Shown here in pieces: positions 49,408 through 60,153 of a stretch of DNA of 64,000 nucleotides; the first letter of the stretch is position 1, and every line of letters begins with the position of its first letter. The position numbers and the translations under genes were made by a program. This DNA is from Xestospongia bergquistia (lineage: Eukaryota; Porifera; Demospongiae; Haplosclerida; Petrosiidae). Under the pieces are notes generated by a model, which saw only the letters and a program-made list of their open reading frames with translations, had not been told where the DNA came from and did not search any database. The DNA lies in assembly GCA_963965975.1 (NCBI GenBank), contig OZ014411.1:14896501-14960500 (forward strand). The letters are read 5' to 3'.

Positions 49408-50055
49408 ACCATTCAGAAGTGGGAGGTTGACACAGGTCCTATTGAATGTAAGTGAAATTATTGTAATTGCATGTTAGATCAATGATTATTGAAAGGTAAA
49501 ACATGTTTAATTTATACATTCTTTGGCTTATAAATATACCAGTGATAACCACTCTTCACATAAATCACATTGTATCAGTTATAGAAACATTGCTTTGTTT
49601 GCTGGTTCATTTAGTTTCCTGTTAAATCTATATCATGCTTCTATTGTATTAACTTCAACAAAATGTAATGCTGCTCTGATATTATCTTTTATTTGTTGCA
49701 GGATATCTTCATCTGTACATTGATCTAATAAGACATTCGATCCATATCTTTCGGTATGTCTTCTTTCATGGCAGCTGTTATGGTATATTCCCTTAAGACT
49801 TACTTCATGGAGTATTCCTCATTCCCAACATTGAATGACTTCAAAGGGACATTTGATGGTTCTACTGGAATATGATTCAGGTGAGAGTTAATATACTTAC
49901 TAACAAGATGAATATTTTTGCACATTGTTACAATGAGAAGAGAGTTGGGACATGTACATGTATACTCAATTACTCATGTATACAAACATTGCAACTTTTT
50001 GTTGTTTCTTGATGGTGTAGTGGTTTTCAGGTTTTGATGTAGAGGTAACTGTCCA
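49408..50055. other. Mostly non-coding; possible small exon
   Basis: A plus-strand tract at 49396-49450 reads MSYNTIQKWEVDTGPIE and ends at a GTAAGT donor, so it could be a first exon. Its partners were not found and no family is recognised. The rest shows nothing clear. Confidence 0.3.
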
Positions 50056-50942
50056 TTAATTATACTGAGTCTCTGTTTTAGTTTGTATTGAAAGCTTCAT
50101 GCTATGTACATAACTGTTGTTAATGGTACCTATTTGATAAGATGTGTTTCCCTTCTCTAATTTTATTAGTCTTTCAAAAGCTTTGTCTTTTGTTATCTTC
50201 ATGAGCAGATGAACACATTTATCAACACATTGATTGATTTTGCCTTTCATATACAAATACTTTTGTGTGTGATGAAATGCTTCAACATGCATGTTGGTGT
50301 TGATACCAGCTTTTATGTAAGATGAGTATGTTGTCACTTCCAGTTCCACTTTCCACTGTAAAAACTCTGTAATCACATACCACTTTTAAAGATTAATTAC
50401 AAGTATCGTTAGTAATAGTGATATGTATTATCAATACTGTAGCACATGTATAAAGCTTGTGTGATTATTCATAACAAACTTTGGATTGTTGAGAAATGTG
50501 ATGTTTCTGTTATGATTTTGAAATTTTAGTACTCATTAAGATGTTGCCTTAGTTGTTTGATCTAACGGCAGTTGAAGGTACATTCCATTTCCTTGCATTT
50601 GATTGTATTCATTTTGTTAGCATCTTGATTGTGTTGTTTTTTAATATGCTGGTGAAGGCTTTGTTTATGTTGGTATTCTTTCTTGCATTTAGGGCAAATG
50701 TGGATGTGAGGCTGCGATGCTTTAGGTAGAGGAGATTTATTCTCTTTTCCTGATTTATTGGTAGAATTTGATTTAAGAGAAGAGAGTATAATTTTATTAT
50801 TACCTCTGTCTGTTGAAGTATTAGCAAATTGTGATTGCTCATTAGATAAAGATTGAAGTAGGAAACTTAAAATGTAGGAAACATAATGAACTTGTGTAGA
50901 AGATGGTCCAATGTACTCTATCATATCCACCAGGTCGAACAT
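50056..50942 (-). pseudogene. Zinc-finger Mutator-like transposase relic
   Basis: On the minus strand, 50942-50562 reads MFDLVDMIEYIGPSSTQ, then a Ser/Asn/Lys-rich linker and a C2H2-type finger (CPKCKKEYQHKQSLHQHI, then KKQH), ending at a stop after CTFNCR. A further piece at 50376-50056 (INTNMHVEAFHHTQKYLY, KAFERLIKLEKGN) resembles the C-terminal block found after MULE-type DDE domains in animal elements. The catalytic middle is not present between them. I read this as a shrunken Mutator-like element; the assignment rests on remembered family patterns. Confidence 0.45.
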
Positions 50943-52068
50943 AACTGTAGCTCCCTAAATTATATGCATTATGATAACTTTGTTATTTTGCTTTAAGCAC
51001 CTGTACATCACAAAGATGTAATTCTTCAGAAAAAAGGTACTAGTGATGTACATTTTTGTGCTTGGCCATTCTTCCAAAGAGATCTATATATGTATATTGC
51101 TCTTTTCATATATTTATTGTCAAACAATGAGAAGAGTATACCTTCGTAATTGAACTGATTATAATTATTAGACTAGTTTGAAAATGCATTTTTCATCTTG
51201 GACATAATACCCCTTCTTTTTCAGGCAACATCACCTTTTGGAATAACTTTTTGATTTCATCTTCTATGTTAGTTCCCTGCATGATATGTGGAATGTTTTA
51301 TCAACACATTAATAGTACTGTATATGTCATACTTGTACAGCTACTTGTAGATTTCATTGGTTACTTTTATAAGATCTGGACAATCCACATTTTAGGCATT
51401 TATAACTATATTATGTTAAATATAAATTTTATATGTATGCCTGTGTCTTACTAGTAACAGTTTCAGTTAAATTGTGTACATTATTATCACTTATAAGTTA
51501 TAATTAAATTAATATATCAAAAGTACTAATATTAAAGAATTTGAGTAAGAAACTCATGAGCATCTTCCTGATCACCTGGAGACTAGTGTGAAATAAATTC
51601 TATAAAATATGTAATTTGCTTCATATTAGTTTTATCAATCAAGTTATTATGGATCTCTATAGGCTGTATTACTTTAGCTCCCTCCTCCATGCAAAAATTC
51701 TTTAACGTTTTAATGAAACATTTGCAACATAATGTAGCTAAGAGTATTTTTATATTATAATCATATAAATAAGAACAATTCTTATATTGCACACTTCATG
51801 TTTATTTATATATTCTTGTAGATGAGGAATATGAAGGATTATCTGAATGGTTGCATTTGCAAAGCAAGTGTTTCCTAGATTTGTTAATCCTGAGGGAAGA
51901 CTTGAGTCCATCACAGATCTCATCATGTGTATTTACTGTTTATTATTCATTAAAAGGTCATAATATAATAATTAATTAAAAGACCACGCCCACAAAGAAC
52001 TTACTATTAGGCGAGTATAACGTTTGTTGTTCTTGTGTTCGGATATAAATGAGCTGTTATCATAAACT
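50943..52068. other. Non-coding stretch
   Basis: No certain gene. An open tract at about 51821-51975 after a possible acceptor (EGLSEWLHLQSKCFLDLL) might be an exon of an unknown gene. Confidence 0.3.
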
Positions 52069-55000
52069 ATGGTAAGTACATTGCACATAGTACTATTTCT
52101 ATATGTTACTATGTCATAAGTAACAGTAAAAGACTGGTATCAATGAGAACATTCACTCTGGTTTGTTAGAGAGTTTATGGATCACTTCATCATTAGAATA
52201 GTCCCTAATATCCAACAGTATTATTGAATGTTATTGTTTACTGTTAATATCAACAACTGCTTATTTATTAACTATATACTACTCAGACGCCCACTCATGC
52301 ACTAGTGGGATGAGATTTTCTGTAACCATTGTTGCACAACCCATTGAAACCTCACTGTTTATTTAACATCTATTAATACTGTATATCTAGTAAAACCTTA
52401 TTTATTCGTTAGTTATCTGTTTGCCTACACCCTGTTTCACTCTGAAATGATCAAAAGAACTGTTTCGCCTACTAAACTTTAGTTATCATGTGTTGAAATA
52501 TATAGTTACATGATACAATGTATACATGTATAAAGCTATACTATGAGTAAAGGTGTGTTATCATAAATGTGAATAAAATAATTGTCTCAAATCGACAAAC
52601 ACAAATTACCCATGTTCTAGACATGAATTCATATTATAGCTTGTAATTCATAAAATGATCAGAGTAGTGTTAATGATAGGTTTATGATTATAACAATCTA
52701 AGTTGATAGTTACTCTCTATGCAGATTTCATGATTATTGCCTTCCTATATTCATTTTATATAGCTATAAGCTTTGTTCAAATTAACTGTAGTATGTTAAG
52801 TAAAGTGTGCTAAATTGAAACATAGATTTATACCCAATAATTATTGCCAAGATATGACAATGTTAGAATGATGTAATTCCTAGAAGTATTTAAAATCACC
52901 ATTATCATGATAATACTCATCCCTAGTTAATAATGCAGAAATATTGTGGCAGATTCTACTAATATACCTTGCTTACTAGTACTGTACACTTCATCATTGT
53001 GCATAGGCTCTTGCATAGACAAATAGATTTGTTAACTAGACAAACACCGAACCCTCACTTGTTAGGAGTCATAGATGTTTCAATTAGGATTTACTGAAAT
53101 GTGCATGCATGGTATAAAAGCAAAGCATTAACTTAAAAAAGCTATAGGTACAGGTTTGAACTCAGCTTAGTACTGTTTTTCTAACCTATAACAGGAGCAA
53201 GTGTGGTTTCTGCAAAATATCATACTTAAATACATGAGTATATGTACTATAATTTCTTGCCTTCCTAAGTTACTTTTGCCTAGTCTACCCTAGCTTGAGA
53301 ATATATTTCAATAAATATGTTTGTTTTTTCAATTAAATTTGCATACTTCTAGAGCGATAAGCCAGCAATCTAAATTGTAGTTTGAAAAGAGATTTATAAG
53401 ATTAAACTATGCAGAGAGTAATTAATGTCATTGTGTTAAAGTTTATCAAAACATTCCTGTTATATAAGAATAGTGTAGTATTAATTCAAAGATATATGAT
53501 TATAATAATCTAAGATGACATTTAGTTCTATATAAGTATTATATTGCAATTAATGTCTTTCTATATAAAAGCTTTGCTTAAATTGACTGTAGTATGTTGA
53601 GTAAACAGTTCTTAAATGCTACATGATGAAGCAGAAATCATGGATTTATGGCCCAATCATTGTAAAATATACCACTTTTGTAGCCAAGACATGACAATAT
53701 TAGGACAATATGATTATTAGAAGCATTAATAATCACTAATTTCATGATAGATAATGCTCATCCTTAGCTAATAGTAGACCAATGCTGTCGTAGAGTCTAC
53801 TAATTAAAGTAAACAGTGATATCATAGGCAGTAGTCTTATGGTGCATTTGTATATCTCTAATAGCAAGTATAGCTTCATAATTTTGAATTATCCTGGCCA
53901 AAATGTTTTTGTATCATCCTACGAAACCAATTTTTTAAGCTGGGGCTTAGTTTCTAAGGTTTCTTAAAAGTTATTTCAGAAACAATAGTAGTTAGTTCAA
54001 ATCCCCTTTGTTGGATACAGATCTAATATAACTCTACTACCAATGTGAGTAGTTACTAATTTCTCTCTTGAAGGAAAAATGCACCTTTCTGTTGTGTGTG
54101 GTCACTTCAATATCTCAACATTGCTATTTGAAATTACCTTGAAACAAACAACAAAGTCAAATACCATTAATATAATGTTGTATAAAAGATTATAGAGTTC
54201 AATAATACCAAGTTTTACTATGAACTTATTAACGACATGGTACCACCTTTTTTAAAATAATTAAGGTTTGACAGTTCTTAAAACATAAATTTATGGGATT
54301 TTTGAATGTTGTGACTGCAGTATGTAAAGTACATACATGATGATCATCTATCATTTATATAGAATAGCAGTAAAGTAATCACACAAGATTTCAATGATGC
54401 AATAATGTTAGCCTGTTTGCTTTTAGCATAAGAATTAGTTGAAGAATGGCACAGTATCAAACTTGTTCTCTTAAGAGTTTATACACTATTTTTTTATCAC
54501 CAAATAACTTCAGTAATTTTTACATTTTAAATATCACTTAAGTAAAGTGATCAAGCCAGATGCCTGCTGGAAATTTTTTGAAATGTAATTTTTAAAAAAT
54601 AAAATCATTTATTATTTACTTGGTACATTTAGTGTTTTTGTTTTTATAGAATGACAGTCTAATTAAATGTGTTCAGGAAGGAAATTTGTCTGGAGTAGAA
54701 GATGCTATCTCACAAGGAGCCGACATAAATGTTCTAAATAAAGTAAGACTATTTCATGTATTGTACAAGGAATATTCGCTTTTGAATGAATTGTCCTTTC
54801 TTTGAATGTAAACAATCCCATAAATCCTTCTTTCCACATTAATGTTAATTAACTTTGGGTCTACCTCTTTTATTACCTAAGCACTGAGTACTTTCTTGCT
54901 TCATAAACTCTTGATACTATAATAACATTTGTGTATGTTTTAGTAATAGTTTAGTGTATTAGCAGTTTAATTTTATAGTTTACACTTTGTTTGTTTTTAT

Positions 55001-57566
55001 AACAGGATGGACGGGCAGCTCTTCATTATGCAAGTTATGAAGGGCATACAGATATTGTTGAACTATTACTTAACCATGGAGCTAATATCAATGTTGTTAC
55101 TAAGGTAATTGAAATCATGAGAATAAGTGTCTTTTACTCTAACCTTTAAGTTGTGTGAACAGACAGTAACTATCAGAGAAGACATAGCATAGACTTTATA
55201 ATTGTACTACAATAACAATGAAAAGAAAATGTGCAAAACCCTTGAAACAATAGCAGATGAATTACACTGAGTGGTATCACTTTGTAATTGGCATGCTACC
55301 ACTGTATGAGAATTTATCAAGTAGTGAATCATTATTAGAAACCTAATTCTAAATAGTAACATCCATTGTAGTAGTTGTTTCAATACTATTTCTGCTACAT
55401 TACTCACGAGCCTGCTATAATCAGAATTGTCTACAGATTTATATTCTTAGCCTTACTTTATACAAGTAATGCCAAATTACCCACAATAAATTGCCAGTGA
55501 CAATCACACAGTCAATTGACAATTTCTTTAGACTCTTTTCCTTTGCTGCCTTTATATTTTGTAGTCTTAGGTATAGTTTTTGTAATGTTAACACTTGCTA
55601 TAGCAGTAGCTCTTTCCAAATGTCTCCACTTACCTCAAAAACTATAAACAAAGGAGCATGTCAAAGTGAATTTTAAAATGTTATAACTTCAAAACAAACC
55701 ATTTTTACAAAACTTGGCACATCAAGTTTGTAGGTAGTTGTATTTTATACACACTTTCATTTTATTAGAGTTATCAACTCAACTTACCTGTGCTTTTTAA
55801 AACCCCATTTCCAACTGTTTAAATTTTTACTTTTTTGGCAGCCATTTTACTATAAATGACTTTTTAGTTATCTTTAACCATCTTTATCAAAACCTTTGTA
55901 GTTGTATCCACTATTGTTATTAATAACCAGGTTATAGTAGTTCAAAGTGCATTGCCTAGTAACAAGGAAATATACACATATCCTGACGCTCAGAATGAAC
56001 ACAGTATTTCAAAACTACCATGAAGGTTAATAAGTTAGTAGTCTAAAAAACTAGATCTTTTTATGATTCACATAAACATAGCAAAACATAACAAAATATG
56101 TAGTCTATATAAAAAGGCCATTATGATATAAGTTTGTTGAATGTGGTGTGGTCATTATATTTTCTCCCTCATATTTTTTCTCTGTCAATTGTGGTGAAGT
56201 GATTTCTTCCTATCTCTATGTATCATTTATAGTATGATACAGAATAAGTATGATATAATGTAATATAACTTATATTTTTAGTGACTACATTTTTGTTTAT
56301 TTTTGTCTTTTATATTTTTGCTCCCACATTTATGACAATATTACTTGTCATCTCTGTGTGTCATTTACAATATAATAGTGGGTAAGTGTGATAAAATGTG
56401 ACACAACTTATAAGTTTATTGAATACAATATTGTTATTTTATTCGTTCTTATATTTTTTTCTCCCACATTCATGATAATCTAATTACTTGTCATCCCTAT
56501 GTGTCATTTACTATATAATAGGAGGTAAGTGTGATATAATGTCATACAACTAATAAGTGTATCTAATACAATATTTTTATTTTATTCGTTTTTATTTTTT
56601 TGCTTGCATATTAATGATAATATAATTACTTGTCATCTCTCTATGTCAATTTTAATATAATAGAGAGGTGAGGCAAATTTGTGATATATTGCAAATACAA
56701 CTTCTAATTTTATTTAATACAATATTGTTATATTTTCATTCTTATATTTTTTATCCTGCATCTATGACAATGTCATTGCTTGTCACCTGAATGTGTCACA
56801 TACAATATAAAGCTGGCAATTGTGATATATTGTGGTGTAATTTCTAATTCTATGCACTGCAATGTTTCATTTCATTTAGTCTATTGTTTGTTTCCACATT
56901 GATGTTGTTGACATAGCATAGAGACTTATAGAATGTTTTGTTCTTTGAGAACTTGGAGATTTGACAATGTAATCTACCTTTTTGTTAAAGAAGTTATTTG
57001 TTGAATTTTTTTTGTTTCTGTGAGAGAAATAGATAATTGTTTGTTCAAAGTCTTTTTTGAAATGGCATGAGTAAATTCTCTTTGTAAAGAGCTTTGATTC
57101 TTCCTCTATGCTGCTAAGAAATGAGCAATAATAATATAGTTACAGACTACTGTGAAGTTTCAAATGATATTTACAATGTCATGTTGATAATTGTGCAAAA
57201 ATATGTCAATGGTGATGTAATGGGTATGTATGTTTATACACTTAAGAGTGTTATTTGTATTGATGACATTACTGTAAGAGTTGTTGAGAATAGTTTGTTT
57301 AGCATAACTATCGATTTGACTCGTATTGTAATGTTGTCTATGTTTATAATGTTACTAGTGTGCTCGTGTAATAGATACATGTACATAACACTACTACTAT
57401 AGATAATGTACAAATGTTATGATATATTCTTTAGTTCACATTAATGTGGTTTTTATAATATATTTAGGTGGGATCTACTCCAGTCATATTAGCAGCAAAG
57501 AGGGGACATAAGGATATTGTTTTGATTTTAGCACAGAAAGGAGCCAATCTAGACATTGTTAACAAA
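52069..57566 (+). CDS. Partial second copy of the ankyrin-Death gene (ankyrin exons only)
   Basis: Three exons match the first gene: 54650-54742 (NDSLIKCVQEGNLSGVEDAI), 55006-55104 (ALHYASYEGHTDIVELLLNH) and 57468-57566 (STPVILAAKRGHKDIVLILA). All are phase 0 with good GT-AG borders and are free of stops. A possible first exon ends at 52071 in ATG directly followed by GTAAGT, so the start codon would be the last three bases of exon 1. Intron homology runs to about 58985 and then stops. No fourth or fifth ankyrin, ZU5 or Death exon appears before the window ends. Either the copy is truncated or its 3' part lies beyond the window, past the Ty3 element. The differences from copy 1 are mostly conservative, so it may still be expressed. 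Confidence 0.6.
52660..53790. repeat. Pair of diverged direct repeats in intron 1 of the partial copy
   Basis: The stretch 52660-52960 (around gattataacaatctaag, then ttgactgtagtatgtt-like) recurs at 53470-53790 in the same orientation with many changes. Between them nothing is recognised. Other parts of 52072-54649 are non-coding; from about 53900 the sequence is related to 33900-34729. Confidence 0.6.
55105..57467. other. Intron between second and third ankyrin exons of the partial copy
   Basis: Contains a related but short version of the intron 3 satellite (about 56140-56830, roughly four units). It also has the block at 56890-57130 shared with 35500-35740 and 42350-42610. The part 55290-55930 has no counterpart in the first gene and is an insertion of unknown kind. 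Confidence 0.65.
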
Positions 57567-59694
57567 GTAAGTGTTCATGTACATATGTTATAAATAAACC
57601 TTGTGTAACTAAAGATGAAATGTGGCTGTCTTAAAAAAATATGGATTATCAGGGATTATCACAGTGGAACTAGTTTTTATAAATTTAGAATAAATATTAA
57701 AATTTTAATAAATTTTCTAGTAATCTATTCAAGTGCACACAAATATAATGGTGAATTGTCAAGATGTAAAACAACATCTTTGAATTTCTATTTAAAATTA
57801 GCACTCAGAGCTAATTTACTTGTATATATTTTATAAATGTATTGTTAATATATGAATAGTAAACAAGTATGATTACAGTAACCATGCCTATATGGTTTAT
57901 ATCACTGAAGCCGTACACTAAACATACTGTGGGGCTCAATTAAATTGGTCAAATGAAGACTTGCTTACTAACATGATGATGTCACTTTTTTGCATTTTCA
58001 ATTTTTTGCTTTTGCTAGTGGCTGTCATAATTTGTTAATCTCATTAGATAAATATGTCACCAAGGACTTGTCTTCCAAGCTCAAATCACTCTTTGAAGGA
58101 AAGATTTCATTGGATTGCTCCTGTTTGGACTGAGCTCTATTGTCAAATTGAAAGAATATTTGATTTAAAAGAAATGAAACGATCAACCAAATACCAACTC
58201 CACAGGAGAGACTCCTGTTTGTGTTTGTGATAATAAATATGATTAAAATTAGCCTGGTTTTTAGTGGTCCCATTTCTTTTTTACACCATATTTTTGAAAG
58301 TTTTGCACTGCCATCCCAGTGAGACCAATGAAAGCTGGATAATAATGTGAACAATTTTTAGATGATATTGCATTTTCTTTTAATTTTTTAAAAGTCTAAA
58401 CTAGAAAGTGCTGGACAATTGTCTGATACAATAACTTTAAAAAAGGTACAAGTTAAAAATGTGCACTACAGTTTCTCAATAGTAGATGATGATGTGCTAG
58501 AGGTTGTCATATGGACATCCATTTACTAGTGGCATTAATTGTATTTCACTCATGAACGGCTCTAGAAGCAGCTATATTGTGTCCAGGGCTGTGGTTACCA
58601 TTGCAATGAATGGACTGGAGCTTGAACTACATTCTACCAGTCTTTATTCATCTCTGACTAACATAAGTGAACCAAATTAACTTTTATTTATGATATGCCA
58701 GAAGGTGTCATTCATGTACATGTACTTCATATGTGACCACTCTTCCTTCCAAATAGACTTTCTTGAGGCCATGTTGTCTCTTTTTAAAATGAAGCAGGTC
58801 CTCCTCTTCAATTATGTTTAGCTGTTGATGAATATCATACATGTATATATTGACATTAGAGAGTACACTGACATTAGATGTCTAGTTATAGTACAAGCTA
58901 AAGTATTAACTTTCACGTGGCTACTTCCCTTTTGCCAATCACTGTTCTTTTAAATAAGCCACCTGATCAACATATGACCATATACCTTTTGACTGACATT
59001 CTATTTCCTAAGAGGTCTTTTTGATCCCAAGATTTTTTCCTATTTTCTGCTATTTAGCTTATCTGTCATTTTTGCTCTGTTGCGTAAATCTAAGAACCAA
59101 TTTACTCCCATACTAATTTGTCTAATACATCTAATGGTACTTAATGTCTTAGGTGCATCAAGAACATCAACTGGGACAAGACTTTGCTCTTCTTCATGAA
59201 AAACTAGGACCACCACACCCTTATTGATAACCAATATTTCACTGATCATCTGTCACTTAATGCAACTTCTCACAGCATTTCACTGCCTCATCAAGATCTC
59301 TGGCCTCATTCTTCCTTGGTGGTCTGCTGCACTTAATGATGCCGAAGTGAGAGTAGCTATGACTGCAAAACAACTGCAAACCTCTTCTTATTCTGCTAGC
59401 CTATCCCAAGATCTAAGTACTGATCTGGCCATGCTACCCCTTCCAACCTCTTTGGTGTCCTTCCCTTAAGCAACATTTTTTCTGGTCACTTCATACCAGT
59501 TTCATTTATATAGTTTCCACTGTCTAGATCCTCATCAATATAATATTCCCATTAGTACTTGGGATTATTGACATCCTGTACAGCTATCTAGAACTCTCTT
59601 TTCCACTTCCTGCCCTCTCTATATACTTCACCCATCTCCTTGTGAATAGTTCTGTCGCCAGCAGCTGACCCATTCTTTTTCAAGTTGGCTGAAT
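57567..59694. other. Non-coding, end of the duplicated block
   Basis: To about 58985 it follows 43049-43870 with insertions (for example 58095-58450). After that no homology to the first gene is seen. The minus-strand frame at 59040-59249 (VPVDVLDAPKTLSTIRCI) is unassigned. Confidence 0.45.
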
Positions 59695-59907
59695 TTATTC
59701 AGGCTTGTTTGTTGAGATAAAGGATTTGTTATCTGACAAGATCACTCTCATTCTGCAACTAGTGTCTGTGCAAAGTGTTACCCAGGTTCCTAAACTTCCA
59801 TAAGCTGCTAGAACCTGCCTATGCTTACTTTCAGATGTTACATCATTGGCATGTTTTTGTTTGGTGTATGCAGCAATTAGAACTGCACACCATACAACCA
59901 GAGACAT
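59695..59907 (-). CDS. Short secreted-like frame next to the Ty3 LTR
   Basis: 70 codons with a hydrophobic start (MSLVVWCAVLIAAYTKQKHA) that looks like a signal peptide. The rest shows two Cys in CTDTSC and no known domain. It begins 47 bases downstream of the Ty3 3' LTR in the same direction. It may be a first exon of a larger gene, or chance. Confidence 0.25.
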   Translation of the reverse strand: MSLVVWCAVLIAAYTKQKHANDVTSESKHRQVLAAYGSLGTWVTLCTDTSCRMRVILSDNKSFISTNKPE

Positions 59908-59954
59908 GTTAGCATATGCTATTTATTAATTCATAAGGCACTCTGTCATGGTCA

Positions 59955-60153
59955 TATAGTATTTTGACTGAATACTATCACAAAATAATAATAATTTGAA
60001 TATCTCCTGGTCAGACACAATGATTGATTAGCTGCGTAGGTGTTTCATGTTACAAAATCATGTAGCATGGGGGGTATGTAAATGCATGCAAGAGTGCATG
60101 TGTATGCTGATGTCAAAGAAAGTAAAAAGGGAATTTCAGAATCTTAACTACCA
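59955..60153 (-). repeat. Ty3 3' LTR
   Basis: Starts tatagtattttgactgaat in plus orientation and ends cttaactacca. It matches 63544-63746. Confidence 0.85.

Noticed and set aside
57121-57402. Plus-strand 93-codon hydrophobic frame before an ankyrin exon
   Set aside because: The related intron region at 42600-42880 does not keep the frame, so it is not coding.
58025-58354. Minus-strand 109-codon frame
   Set aside because: It overlaps an insertion in the duplicated intron, has no domain, and its composition looks like chance in AT-rich DNA.
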